A DNA stretch of 64,000 nt from the NCBI RefSeq assembly GCF_945957465.1, contig NZ_CAMFLC010000009.1, forward strand, positions 40,245 through 104,244, written 5' to 3'. Each line of letters starts with the position of its first letter. Position 1 is the first letter of the stretch. Below the pieces are notes generated by a model. It was not told the origin of the DNA and ran no database searches. It saw nothing but the letters and a program-made list of their open reading frames with translations. Origin of the DNA: an uncultured Leifsonia sp. Its GTDB lineage: Bacteria > Actinomycetota > Actinomycetes > Actinomycetales > Microbacteriaceae. Below are positions 43,150 through 52,088 of the stretch, piece after piece. A program made the position numbers and the translations under genes.

Positions 43150-44070
43150 GTGCGCAGAATCACCGCACTCGGAAGATCGTCCGCTGCCCTCCTCGCCGTC
43201 GGCATCGCCGCGGTGGCGCTCACCGGATGCTCGTCCAACCCGAACGCCGACTGCAGCAGCGCCCTGAAGAGCGGCCAGGCGTCGGATCTGGTCAGCGCGA
43301 CCGGCCCGATCGGCAAGGAGCCGAAGATCAGCGTGCCGACTCCGGTCGACACCACGACCTCGCAGCGCACGATCCTGACCGAAGGCACCGGCGAGCCGGT
43401 GATCAACGGTCAGATGATCGAGATCCAGTACACCCTCCTCGACGGCCAGTCGGGTCAGGTGGGCGAGAAGGGCAACTACGGCGGCGAAGCGACGCCGATC
43501 ACCATCGGCAACTCCAACGCCGCGATCAGCAAGGGCCTGCTCTGCGCACCGGTCGGCTCGCGCGTGGCCGTCGCCATCTCGCCCAAGGATGCCGGCGGCG
43601 CCGGGTCCGGCAACACGACCATCCTGGTCGCCGACATCGTGGGCGCCTACCTGCCCGCGGCCGACGGCGCGGTGCGCCCGTCCACCTCCGGTTTCCCCAC
43701 GGTCGTGCTCGCGCCGACCGGTCAGCCCGGCATCACGATCCCGTCGTCGGGAGGCGCACCCAAGCAGGTGCGCAGCGAGGTGCTCAAGCAGGGCGGCGGC
43801 GCCACCGTCAAGAAGGACTCGCAGGTCGTGCTGCACTACACCGCGGTCGGCTGGGAGAACAAGAACGTCGTCATGAGCAGCTGGCAGAGCAAGTCGCCCG
43901 ACATCGTCGTGATGAACACCGGGCAGAGCGCGCTCAACCAGGCGCTGCCGCGGGACGTGCTCAAGCCGCTGATCGGCCAGCAGGTCGGCTCCCAGCTCGT
44001 CATCGAGGCTCCGGCGAGCGGCAACGTCCCGGCGTCGGCATGGGTGGTCGACATCCTCGGTATCCGCTGA
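43150..44070 (+). CDS. FKBP-type peptidyl-prolyl isomerase lipoprotein
   Basis: A 306-aa protein with a signal peptide and the lipobox LTGC near residue 24. The C-terminal FKBP domain is seen in VKKDSQVVLHYTAVGWENKN (FKBP strand 1), LNQALPRDVLKPLIGQQVGSQ and LVIEAPASG. A related, weaker FKBP-like repeat precedes it (MIEIQYTLLDGQSGQVGEKG, LCAPVGSRVAVAISP). It acts outside the membrane on prolyl bonds of exported proteins. The GTG at 43150 with AAAGAGGA is chosen over an upstream start because the signal peptide begins there. Confidence 0.9.
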   Translation: MRRITALGRSSAALLAVGIAAVALTGCSSNPNADCSSALKSGQASDLVSATGPIGKEPKISVPTPVDTTTSQRTILTEGTGEPVINGQMIEIQYTLLDGQSGQVGEKGNYGGEATPITIGNSNAAISKGLLCAPVGSRVAVAISPKDAGGAGSGNTTILVADIVGAYLPAADGAVRPSTSGFPTVVLAPTGQPGITIPSSGGAPKQVRSEVLKQGGGATVKKDSQVVLHYTAVGWENKNVVMSSWQSKSPDIVVMNTGQSALNQALPRDVLKPLIGQQVGSQLVIEAPASGNVPASAWVVDILGIR

Positions 44071-44090
44071 GCGCGGACTAGGATGGTCGG

Positions 44091-45128
44091 GTGCCCCGAT
44101 CCTCGTCTTCGCCGTCGCGCGTCCCGGTCGAGGAGCGTCTCTTCAGCCTTGTGCTGGCGCTGCTCGCGACCGAGAACGGCCTGACCAAGAGCGAGATCCT
44201 GTCGACGGTGCAGGGCTACCGTCAGCGCTACGAGGCCCACGGCGACAACAGCAGCCTCGAACGGCAGTTCGAGCGCGACAAAGACGACATCCGCGAGCTC
44301 GGCGTGCCACTGGAGACCGTGGAGTCGCCCGAAGCAGCCGGCAACAACCAGCTGCTGCGGTACCGCATTCCGAAAGGCGCCTACGACCTCCCGCAAGACG
44401 TGGTGTTCTCGCCCGAGGAGATCACGCTGCTGGGCCTGGCTGCCACCGTCTGGCGGGAGGGATCGCTGTCCGGCGAGTCCCGGCGCGCACTGATGAAGCT
44501 GCGCTCGCTCGGTGTGGAGGCCGATGATCCCGTCGTCGGCTACGCGCCGCGACTGCGGGCGCGGGAGAGCGCGTTCGACCCGCTCAGCCAGGCGCTGGAG
44601 CGCCACGCGATCGTCCAGTTCCCGTACCTGAAGCCGGGAGAGAGCGCGTCACGCGTGCGCACGGTCGCCCCGCTCGCGCTCGTCCAGCACCAGGGCCGCT
44701 GGCATCTCCAGGGCATCGATCAGGACGCGGGCGGATCACGGACGTTCCTGCTCTCACGCATGGTCGGCCCGGTCAAGGTGACCAATCGCACCTTCCAGCC
44801 CGAGGGCCGCGATTTCGCCGAACACGCCCTCGAAGAGCTGGAGCGGATCTGGACGGCGAACGTCGCCGAGATCGAGGTCACCGCCGGCACGGACGCCGCC
44901 ACGCGTCTGCGCAAGCGCTACGGCGACGCGGTCCCGTCGGCGGGAGACGGCGAAGCGTTCCGGCTCACCGTGAACTTCTCCGACATCAACATCCTCGCCG
45001 ACCAGCTCGCGGCCTTCGGTCCCGAAGTGCTGGTCGTGTCGCCTCCCGAGCTGCGCGACAAGGTCGTCGAACGCCTGCTGACCGTCGCACGTGCCCACGA
45101 GGAACCGCAGGAGGACACCCGTGGCTGA
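44091..45128 (+). CDS. pafB: PafB, WYL-domain DNA-damage regulator
   Basis: A 345-aa transcription factor. The N-terminal HTH region (VEERLFSLVLALLATENGLT, KSEILSTVQGYRQRY) precedes a WYL domain (LALVQHQGRWHLQGIDQDAG, RTFLLSRMVGPVKVT) and a C-terminal extension. PafB and PafC form the heterodimer that turns on the LexA-independent DNA-damage response in mycobacteria. A GTG start is used. It overlaps pafC by 8 bp. Its place next to tatA, tatC and helY matches the mycobacterial order. Confidence 0.92.
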   Translation: MPRSSSSPSRVPVEERLFSLVLALLATENGLTKSEILSTVQGYRQRYEAHGDNSSLERQFERDKDDIRELGVPLETVESPEAAGNNQLLRYRIPKGAYDLPQDVVFSPEEITLLGLAATVWREGSLSGESRRALMKLRSLGVEADDPVVGYAPRLRARESAFDPLSQALERHAIVQFPYLKPGESASRVRTVAPLALVQHQGRWHLQGIDQDAGGSRTFLLSRMVGPVKVTNRTFQPEGRDFAEHALEELERIWTANVAEIEVTAGTDAATRLRKRYGDAVPSAGDGEAFRLTVNFSDINILADQLAAFGPEVLVVSPPELRDKVVERLLTVARAHEEPQEDTRG

Positions 45129-46095
45129 GCGCAAGCGTCCCATGCAGGCGCAGGACAAGCTGGCGTTCCTGCTCGCCCTCGTGCCCTACCTCATGGACCG
45201 CGACCGGGTGAGCGTGGCCGAGGCGGCGGAGCACTTCGGCGTGGACGAAGAGAGCATGCGAGACGCCGTGCGGCTGATCGCCGTGTCCGGAATCCCCGGG
45301 GAGACCAATGCCTATCAGCCGGGCGACCTGTTCGACATCTCCTGGGACGACTTCGAGGAGAACGACCGGATCGTCCTCACGCATCAGGTCGCGATCGACG
45401 ACTCCCCGCGGTTCTCGGCTCGGGAGGCCGCGGCACTGATCGCCGGCCTCCAGTACCTGACGGCTCTGCCCGAGAACGCCGACCGCGACGTGATCGGCTC
45501 GCTCATGGCGAAGCTCGCTCGCGGCGCCTCCGCGGCTCCGAGCCAGGTCGCGGTGGCGCGCTCGGAGTCGGACGAAGCGCTCGCGACCATCCGGGATGCC
45601 GTGATCGCAGGGACCCAGCTCGAGTTCGACTACCTCAACTCGCGCGGAGAGCGTGAGCGGCGCCGGGTCGATCCGCTGCGCGTCGAGTCGGCCGACCAGG
45701 ACTGGTACCTGCGGGGCTGGGACCACCTTCGTACCGCCATCCGGACGTTCCGACTGGATCGCATCGACGACCTCGTCGCAACGGAGGACCCGATCACGTA
45801 CCGGCCGGGCGACCTCCGCCTCCCCGAGACGCTCTTCGAGGGCACGCCGGAGGACCAGCTCGTCACGATCGAGGTCTCGGCGTCGGCGATCCCGCTGATC
45901 GAGGACTACATCCCGGAGGGCGCCGCGCGTCAGGAGCGGGGCGGCCTGGTCCGCACCAGCGTTCGCGTCGCCCATTTCCACGGTCTCAAGCGCCTCGTCG
46001 CGGGCCTGGCGGGCGTGCTGACCGTTCTCGATCCTCCGGAGGCCCGGACGATCGTCGCCGAATGGGCGCGTGCCGGCGCCGACCGCTACCGCTAG
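45121..46095 (+). CDS. pafC: PafC, WYL-domain DNA-damage regulator
   Basis: A 324-aa partner of PafB with the same layout: an HTH (VSVAEAAEHFGVDEESMRDA), a WYL domain (RVDPLRVESADQDWYLRGWD, TAIRTFRLDRIDDLV) and a C-terminal regulatory part. The GTG start lies within the pafB end. The pair would bind RecA-N-degron-type promoters (as known for the family) to activate repair genes after damage. It is followed by a small membrane protein gene 9 bp later. Confidence 0.92.
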   Translation: MAERKRPMQAQDKLAFLLALVPYLMDRDRVSVAEAAEHFGVDEESMRDAVRLIAVSGIPGETNAYQPGDLFDISWDDFEENDRIVLTHQVAIDDSPRFSAREAAALIAGLQYLTALPENADRDVIGSLMAKLARGASAAPSQVAVARSESDEALATIRDAVIAGTQLEFDYLNSRGERERRRVDPLRVESADQDWYLRGWDHLRTAIRTFRLDRIDDLVATEDPITYRPGDLRLPETLFEGTPEDQLVTIEVSASAIPLIEDYIPEGAARQERGGLVRTSVRVAHFHGLKRLVAGLAGVLTVLDPPEARTIVAEWARAGADRYR

Positions 46096-46104
46096 GCTCC
46101 TTGC

Positions 46105-46455
46105 ATGCCCTGGTGGTCGTGGGTTCTCATCTGGACCGTTCTCGTGCTCGGTCTCGTCGGCATGCTCGCGTACTTCGGATGGTCGCTGTTCCGCAAGGTG
46201 ATGGCGGCCGCACGGGAGGCCGGGGCGCTGCTCGAGAAGACGGCGATCCTCAGCGAACGCTCGGATGACATGCGGTACACTGAGTTTCACAGCGCGATCT
46301 TTGATGACCCGGATGAGCTTCGCGCCCGACGCGAGCAGGACGTGGCCGATCGACGTGTCGCACGGCAAGCTCGCAGAGATAAGCGAGTCCGGCGCGCTAA
46401 AATACTCGTCAAAGCGGACGCGCTCCGCTTCAGCGACTTAGGCAAAAGGACGTAA
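46105..46455 (+). CDS. Small single-pass membrane protein between pafC and tatA
   Basis: A 116-aa protein with one N-terminal membrane helix (WVLIWTVLVLGLVGMLAYFG) and a strongly charged C-terminal half rich in Arg and Asp (DELRARREQDVADRRVARQA). No family is known to me. Its close spacing (9 bp after pafC, 3 bp before tatA) makes it part of the operon, where it may be a helper of Tat or of the membrane-damage response. Confidence 0.7.
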   Translation: MPWWSWVLIWTVLVLGLVGMLAYFGWSLFRKVMAAAREAGALLEKTAILSERSDDMRYTEFHSAIFDDPDELRARREQDVADRRVARQARRDKRVRRAKILVKADALRFSDLGKRT

Positions 46456-46458
46456 ATC

Positions 46459-46683
46459 ATGCTCGGCGGCCTCACCGGATGGCACCTGCTCATCATTCTC
46501 GCGGTCATCCTCCTTCTCTTCGGGGCGCCCAAGCTGCCCGGCCTCGCACGGAGCATCGGTCAGTCGATGCGCATCTTCAAGGGCGAGGTCGACGAGATGA
46601 AGAAGGACGGCAAGGGCGCCCCCTCCGACGACGCCGCGGCCTCTCCGGCTTCCGACTCGACCGATTCCAAGCCGAAGTCGTAA
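46459..46683 (+). CDS. tatA: Sec-independent translocase subunit TatA
   Basis: A 74-aa protein with the TatA pattern: one N-terminal helix (WHLLIILAVILLLFGAPKL) with the FGxPKLP hinge, followed by an amphipathic helix (SIGQSMRIFKGEVDEMKK) and an acidic tail. TatA oligomers form the pore-like part of the twin-arginine export system, which moves folded proteins. Together with tatC it makes the minimal TatAC system. No tatB is nearby. Confidence 0.97.
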   Translation: MLGGLTGWHLLIILAVILLLFGAPKLPGLARSIGQSMRIFKGEVDEMKKDGKGAPSDDAAASPASDSTDSKPKS

Positions 46684-46687
46684 TCGC

Positions 46688-47476
46688 GTGGCCTCCACCA
46701 AGCGAGGCAAGAACCGCGATGGCCGGATGTCCCTGGCCGAGCACTTCATCGAGCTTCGCAAGCGTCTTTTTCGCGCCGCGCTCGGGCTTCTGGCCGGTGC
46801 GATCGCGGGCTGGTTCCTCGCCGAACCCGTGATGAACGCTCTTCGCGGTCCCATCTCCGAGATCGCGAAGCAGCAGGGCCGCGAGGCGATGCTCAATTAC
46901 GGCAGCATCACCGGGGCGTTCGACCTCAAGATGCAGGTGGCGATCACCATCGGGGTCGTCGTGTCGAGCCCCATCTGGCTGTGGCAGATCTGGGCTTTCT
47001 TCGTCCCGGCACTCACGCGCAAGGAGCTCAAGTACGCGTTCGGGTTCTTCTTCACCGCGGTCCCCCTCTTCATCGCGGGCGGGATCGCGGGTTGGCTCGT
47101 CGTTCCGCACATGGTCGCCCTCCTGACGAGCTTCGCTCCCACAGAGGACGCCGCCATCATCGACGCGAAGACCTACATCGACTTCGTGACCAAGCTCGTG
47201 ATCGCGATCGGCGTCGCTTTCGTCCTCCCCGTCTTCCTCGTCCTGCTCAACTTCGTCGGCGTGCTGAGCGCCAAGTCGATCATCGGCTCCTGGCGCTGGG
47301 CCATCATCGCGATCGCGCTGTTCACCGCGATCGCGACGCCCGCGGCCGACGTGATGTCGATGTTCCTCCTGGCCGTGCCGATGGTGGTGCTCTACTTCGC
47401 CGCCTACGCGGTCGCCTGGCTGCACGATCGCCGCGTCGCGAAGGCCGCGATGAAGCTGGAGGCCGAGCTCGCATAG
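46688..47476 (+). CDS. tatC: Sec-independent translocase subunit TatC
   Basis: A 262-aa six-helix protein with the TatC signatures MSLAEHFIELRKRLFRAA at the start (the EHL.ELR motif, with F in place of L) and PIWLWQIWAFFVPALTRKEL in the middle. TatC recognises twin-arginine signal peptides and recruits TatA. The GTG start is 4 bp after tatA and the coding end is 9 bp before helY, so the operon runs pafB–pafC–small ORF–tatA–tatC–helY. Confidence 0.97.
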   Translation: MASTKRGKNRDGRMSLAEHFIELRKRLFRAALGLLAGAIAGWFLAEPVMNALRGPISEIAKQQGREAMLNYGSITGAFDLKMQVAITIGVVVSSPIWLWQIWAFFVPALTRKELKYAFGFFFTAVPLFIAGGIAGWLVVPHMVALLTSFAPTEDAAIIDAKTYIDFVTKLVIAIGVAFVLPVFLVLLNFVGVLSAKSIIGSWRWAIIAIALFTAIATPAADVMSMFLLAVPMVVLYFAAYAVAWLHDRRVAKAAMKLEAELA

Positions 47477-47485
47477 GCTGGTCGG

Positions 47486-49918
47486 GTGACCGACCAGCAG
47501 CTCTCTCCGGCCGAACGGTTCGCCGCCTCCCGGCAACGAGCCAAACAGCCGCTTCTCGAGACGTTTCGAGCGGGGCTGCGCTTCGACCTCGACCCGTTCC
47601 AGCGCGAAGCGTGCGCGAGCCTCGAGAACGGCCGCAGCGTCCTGGTCGCGGCGCCGACCGGCGCGGGCAAGACGATCGTGGCCGAGTTCGCCGTGTTCCT
47701 CGCCATGCGCGAGGGCGACGCGAAGGTCTTCTACACCACGCCGATGAAGGCGCTCAGCAACCAGAAGTACCAGGAGTTCGTGGCGGCCTGCGGTGCCGAT
47801 TCCGTGGGCCTGCTCACCGGCGACACGAACATCAACTCGCACGCCCGGATCGTCGTGATGACGACTGAGGTCCTGCGCAACATGCTCTATGCGGATTCGG
47901 ATCTGCTCGTCGACCTCGCGTACGTGGTGATGGACGAGGTGCATTACCTGGCCGACCGTTTCCGCGGCGCCGTGTGGGAGGAGGTCATCATCCACCTGCC
48001 CGCGGCGGTCCGTATGGTCTCCCTCAGCGCCACGGTGTCGAACGCGGAGGAGTTCGGCGACTGGCTGCAGGCGGTGCGCGGCGACACCGACGTCGTCGTC
48101 TCGGAGGAGCGGCCCGTCCCGCTGGAGCAGCACATCCTCATGCGCTCCAAGCTCATCGACCTGTTCGACTCGTCCGGCCTCGCCGCCACCAACCGGGTGA
48201 ACCCGGAGCTCGTGCAGATGGCGCGCTACGGAGGCCGCGTGCTCAGCAGTCGCCAGATGCGCGATGTCGGGCGCTACCACTCACGCGGCGGCCGGCCGGA
48301 CACGTTCCGGATGAACCGGGCGGATCTCGTCCGGCTGCTCGGCGAGCACAACCTGCTGCCGGCCATCTTCTTCATCTTCAGCCGGAACGGCTGCGATGCG
48401 GCCGTTCGACAGACGCTGCGGGAAGGCATCCGACTCACCGAGGCACGTGAGCGCGAGGAGATCCGTGCCATCGTCGAAGAACGTTGCCGCACGCTGCTCG
48501 ACGAAGACCTCGCCGTCCTGGGCTACTGGGAATGGCTGGAGGGCCTCGAGCGCGGCGTGGCCGCCCACCACGCCGGCCTCCTGCCTGCCTTCAAGGAGGT
48601 CGTGGAAGAGCTGTTCCGCCGCAAGCTGGTGAAGGTCGTGTTCGCGACGGAGACGCTCGCGCTCGGCATCAACATGCCCGCCCGCACCGTGGTGCTCGAG
48701 AAGCTCGAGAAGTTCAACGGGGAGTCCCGGGTTCCGATAACTCCGGGGGAGTACACCCAGCTCACCGGCCGCGCGGGTCGGCGCGGAATCGACGTCGAGG
48801 GTCACTCCGTCATCCAGTGGGAGGACGGGCTCGACCCGCAGTCGGTGGCCTCGCTCGCCTCGCGGCGCAGCTACCCGCTGAACTCGAGCTTCCGGCCCAC
48901 CTACAACATGGCCGTCAACCTGGTCGATCAGTTCGGGCGGCAGCGCACGCGCGAGATCCTGGAATCGTCCTTTGCGCAGTTCCAGGCCGACCGCGCCGTG
49001 GTCGATCTGGCCCGCAAGGTCAAACAACAGGAGGAGTCGCTCGCCGGCTACGAGAAGGCGATGACCTGCCATCTGGGCGACTTCCGCGAGTACTCCCGCA
49101 TTCGGCGCGAGCTCACCGATCTGGAGAAGAAGGGTCAGCGCAGCGAGAACGCCTCGCGGTCGGATCGAGACAAGCGGCAACGCCAGCTCGCGGCGCTCCG
49201 CAAGCGCCTGCGGGAACACCCGTGCCACCGCTGCCCCGATCGGGAGCAGCACGCTCGCTGGGCCGAGCGGTGGTGGAAGCTCAAACGCGACACCGACCGG
49301 CTCAGCGCGCAGATCCAGTCGCGCACCGGTGCGGTGGCGAAGGTCTTCGACCGCGTCTCCGACGTACTCCTGGAGTTGGAGTACCTGACGGAGGCCGACG
49401 GCGAGACGACGCTGACCGTGCACGGCCGCACGCTCAAGCGGATCTACGGTGAACGCGACCTCCTGGTGGCCGAGTGCCTGCGCCGGGGCGTGTGGAAGGA
49501 CCTCGACGCGGCGAGTCTCGCCGCGATGGCGTGCTCGCTGGTGTTCGAGCCGCGCCGCGACGAAGGGCTGGCGCACGACAGGAATCTGCCGCGCGGCGCC
49601 TTCCGACCGGCACTCGACCGCACGACCGACCTCTGGGCCCGACTCGACGATCTGGAACGGGACAACCGACTTCCGGGCAGCGATCCTATCTCGACGGCGC
49701 TCGCGCTGGCGATGTACCAGTGGGCTCGCGGGGCGACGCTCGACGTCGTGCTGCGGGAGGCCGACATGGCGGCGGGTGACTTCGTGCGGTGGGCCAAGCA
49801 GACGATCGACCTCCTGGACCAGCTCTCGCTGGTCGCGCAGGGCAACGTGGGCCGCACCGCCCGGCAGGCACTGGAATCGATCCGCCGCGGCATCGTCGCC
49901 TACTCCGCCGTTGCCTGA
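47486..49918 (+). CDS. helY: HelY-type DEAD/DEAH-box RNA helicase
   Basis: An 810-aa SF2 helicase. Walker A is VAAPTGAGKTIVAEFA (about residues 54–69), then FYTTPMKALSNQKY, MDEVHYLADRFRG (DEVH box), SLSATVSNAEEF and the motif VI region YTQLTGRAGRRGID. The C-terminal 300 residues include a four-Cys zinc element (HPCHRCPDREQHARW region) and a helical DSHCT-type domain, as in the Mtr4/Ski2 relative HelY of mycobacteria. It probably acts in RNA processing or decay. It is the last gene of the pafBC–tat operon. Confidence 0.95.
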   Translation: MTDQQLSPAERFAASRQRAKQPLLETFRAGLRFDLDPFQREACASLENGRSVLVAAPTGAGKTIVAEFAVFLAMREGDAKVFYTTPMKALSNQKYQEFVAACGADSVGLLTGDTNINSHARIVVMTTEVLRNMLYADSDLLVDLAYVVMDEVHYLADRFRGAVWEEVIIHLPAAVRMVSLSATVSNAEEFGDWLQAVRGDTDVVVSEERPVPLEQHILMRSKLIDLFDSSGLAATNRVNPELVQMARYGGRVLSSRQMRDVGRYHSRGGRPDTFRMNRADLVRLLGEHNLLPAIFFIFSRNGCDAAVRQTLREGIRLTEAREREEIRAIVEERCRTLLDEDLAVLGYWEWLEGLERGVAAHHAGLLPAFKEVVEELFRRKLVKVVFATETLALGINMPARTVVLEKLEKFNGESRVPITPGEYTQLTGRAGRRGIDVEGHSVIQWEDGLDPQSVASLASRRSYPLNSSFRPTYNMAVNLVDQFGRQRTREILESSFAQFQADRAVVDLARKVKQQEESLAGYEKAMTCHLGDFREYSRIRRELTDLEKKGQRSENASRSDRDKRQRQLAALRKRLREHPCHRCPDREQHARWAERWWKLKRDTDRLSAQIQSRTGAVAKVFDRVSDVLLELEYLTEADGETTLTVHGRTLKRIYGERDLLVAECLRRGVWKDLDAASLAAMACSLVFEPRRDEGLAHDRNLPRGAFRPALDRTTDLWARLDDLERDNRLPGSDPISTALALAMYQWARGATLDVVLREADMAAGDFVRWAKQTIDLLDQLSLVAQGNVGRTARQALESIRRGIVAYSAVA

Positions 49919-49988
49919 ACGGGCTGGAAGAGGACGCGGCGGTCATCCTGAGCAGGGCGCAGAGCGGCATGCCTTAGGCTCTCCCTTC

Positions 49989-51575
49989 GTGACCCGATCG
50001 CTGCGCGCACCCCTGGCGCGTGCCCCGCTGCCGTTGTGGCTCGCAGTGCTGATGGCCCTGGCAGCCGGGCCCGTGCTCGATGCCGGCTTCCCCGACCGGG
50101 ACTGGTGGCCGCTCACGTTCGTGGGGATCGCGATGGTGTTGCTCGCCCAGCGCGGCCGGCGTGCGGGGTCGGCCTTCCTCGTCGGCTGGCTGGCCGGAGA
50201 GTCGTTCTATCTCGTGCACGTGTCGTGGACCGCTCTCTATCTGGGACCGGTTCCCTGGGTGGCGCTGTCGACGCTCGAGGCGCTGTTCTGGGGTGTGGGC
50301 GGCATCCTGATCTCGCTGGCGTATCGGTGGGTTCCGCGTGCGTGGCCGGGGATCGCCGGCCGGCTGGGGCTCGTGCCCGTGGTCGTCGCCGGTCTCTGGG
50401 TTCTGCGCGAGTACGTCACGGGCACGTGGCCCTATGGCGGGTTCTCATGGGGCCGGGTCGCCGAGTCGCAATCGCTGAGCCCGTTCGCGCCGCTCACGGC
50501 CTGGCTCGGAATCTCCGGAGTGAGCTTCGTGATGGTCTGGCTGGTCGCCCTGATCGTCGAGTCCGCCTTCGCGATCGATGTGCGGCCGGCCCTCCGGGCC
50601 GCGCTCGCCGGCGCGGCCGTGGCGCTCGTACTCGGCGTGCCCGCTTGGCCGGCCACGACGCACGGGACCACCCGGATCGCTGCTGTGCAGGGCAACGGTC
50701 CTGCCGGCTTCTTCGACCCGGCCAACCAGCCGTATGCCGTGCTGAACGCGCAGGTCGAGGCGACCAGGGCCATTCCGCTGCGGCAGGTCACCGGCCGCCA
50801 CAAGGTCGACATGGTCGTCTGGCCCGAAGGCGCCGTCCTGCCCGACCCGACACGAGACCCGGCCAGCGCCGCCGCTCTCGACACCCTCGCGCGGAGGTTC
50901 GGCGCCCCGTTCATCGTCGGCACGATCACGTACCGCGACGGCAAGTACTACAACACGTCGTTGCAGTGGGAGGCCGGCAAGGGCGCCGTCGACTACTACG
51001 ACAAGAAGCATCCCGTGCCGTTCGGCGAGTATGTGCCCGACCGCTCGTTCTGGCGGCCGTTCGCCCCGTCGCTGATCGACCTCATCGATCGCGACTACAC
51101 TCCGGGAACGCGCGACAACGTGTTCGACGTCAACGGTGTGCGGGCCGGCATCTCGATCTGCTTCGACATCGTCGACGACCAGCTGCTCACCGACATGATG
51201 CAGGGCGGGGCGCAGGTCATCCTCGCCCAGACCAACAACGCCGACTTCGGCGAGACCGACGAGAACCAGCAGCAGCTGGCCATCGCACGGTTGCGGGCGA
51301 TCGAGTCGGGACGTGCACTGGTGAACATCTCGACCGTCGGGAGCAGTCAGATCATCGCTCCGGACGGCCGCACGATCTCCATGATCCCGCCGTTCCGCCC
51401 GGGCCACCTGGTGGCGGACGTGCCGATCGGCACGACGACCACGCCCGCGACGCTGCTCAGCCGGGGAATCGAGTTCCTGGTCGCCGGCCTCGGGCTCTTC
51501 GGGTTGATGGTGGCAGCGTTCGCGCGGCGACTGCCGGATCCTCACACGGTAAAGCCCCTCTCACGGCGTGGGTGA
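49989..51575 (+). CDS. lnt: Apolipoprotein N-acyltransferase Lnt
   Basis: A 528-aa membrane enzyme that transfers a fatty acid onto the N-terminus of lipoproteins. The first 210 residues hold six or so helices. The external CN-hydrolase domain follows with the Glu-Lys-Cys triad: Glu279 (VVWPEGAV), a Lys near 339 (YYDKKHPVPFGEYVP) and Cys391 (ISICFDIVDD). A last helix (EFLVAGLGLFGLMVAAF) ends the protein. The GTG start was chosen from the position of the first helix. Its stop codon lies inside a hairpin. Confidence 0.95.
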   Translation: MTRSLRAPLARAPLPLWLAVLMALAAGPVLDAGFPDRDWWPLTFVGIAMVLLAQRGRRAGSAFLVGWLAGESFYLVHVSWTALYLGPVPWVALSTLEALFWGVGGILISLAYRWVPRAWPGIAGRLGLVPVVVAGLWVLREYVTGTWPYGGFSWGRVAESQSLSPFAPLTAWLGISGVSFVMVWLVALIVESAFAIDVRPALRAALAGAAVALVLGVPAWPATTHGTTRIAAVQGNGPAGFFDPANQPYAVLNAQVEATRAIPLRQVTGRHKVDMVVWPEGAVLPDPTRDPASAAALDTLARRFGAPFIVGTITYRDGKYYNTSLQWEAGKGAVDYYDKKHPVPFGEYVPDRSFWRPFAPSLIDLIDRDYTPGTRDNVFDVNGVRAGISICFDIVDDQLLTDMMQGGAQVILAQTNNADFGETDENQQQLAIARLRAIESGRALVNISTVGSSQIIAPDGRTISMIPPFRPGHLVADVPIGTTTTPATLLSRGIEFLVAGLGLFGLMVAAFARRLPDPHTVKPLSRRG

Positions 51576-51583
51576 GAGGGGCT
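51553..51583. terminator. Bidirectional terminator between lnt and rbpA
   Basis: A perfect 12-bp stem AGCCCCTCTCAC / GTGAGAGGGGCT with a 7-nt loop, overlapping the lnt stop and 17 bp from the rbpA stop. It can serve both convergent genes. Confidence 0.85.
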
Positions 51584-51599
51584 GAGTCGGCGAGCGGCG

Positions 51600-51971
51600 T
51601 CAGGCGGTGTGCTTGTGCTCGCTCGCGCCGCGCCGCGCGCGCAGGTACTGCAGGCGCTCCTCGAGGAGTTCCTCGAGCTCGGCGCGGGTGCGCCGCTCCA
51701 GGAGCATGTCCCAGTGGCTGCGCGGCGCCTTGACGTCGGAGTGATCGATCTCGACGGGCTTGTCGTCGATCAGCAACCGGGCCTCGTGGCCGCAGTGCTT
51801 GCACTCCCAGGCATCGGGGGCCTCGGCTTCGGCCGAGAAGACCATTTCGGTCTCCTTGCCGCAGCTCGGGCACAGGTAGGTGTAACGGGTACGCGGAGAG
51901 TAGACGACGCCTTCTTCACTTTGTAAGCTCTGGGCGCCAAGCCTCATTCCGCGCAAACTGCGATCTGCCAT
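51600..51971 (-). CDS. rbpA: RNA polymerase-binding protein RbpA
   Basis: A 123-aa actinobacterial transcription factor. It starts MADRSLRGMRLGAQSLQSE, has a zinc-ribbon-like core with CPSCG and CKHCG, and a sigma-binding C-terminal helix ending WDMLLERRTRAELEELLEER. RbpA stabilises the open complex with the housekeeping sigma factor. An AGAGGAG ribosome site precedes the ATG, and a TATAAA-like -10 box stands about 35 bp upstream on the minus strand (52004–52009). The protein is of normal length. Confidence 0.97.
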   Translation of the reverse strand: MADRSLRGMRLGAQSLQSEEGVVYSPRTRYTYLCPSCGKETEMVFSAEAEAPDAWECKHCGHEARLLIDDKPVEIDHSDVKAPRSHWDMLLERRTRAELEELLEERLQYLRARRGASEHKHTA

Positions 51972-52088
51972 CGTGTGGTCTCCTCTTCGCGCGAATCCTC
52001 ACTTTTATAAACCAACAAGCTGGGGATTATCTTTCCGCGAGGCCCATCACTCTCAGTGGGCTCACAGCGTCACGGCCGACTCTTCGCC

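Noticed and set aside
51990..52050. A SigH/SigR-type promoter (GGAA…GTT) upstream of rbpA
   Set aside because: GGAA and GTT are present but about 16 bp apart, shorter than the known spacing; the TATAAA -10 box explains the promoter better.
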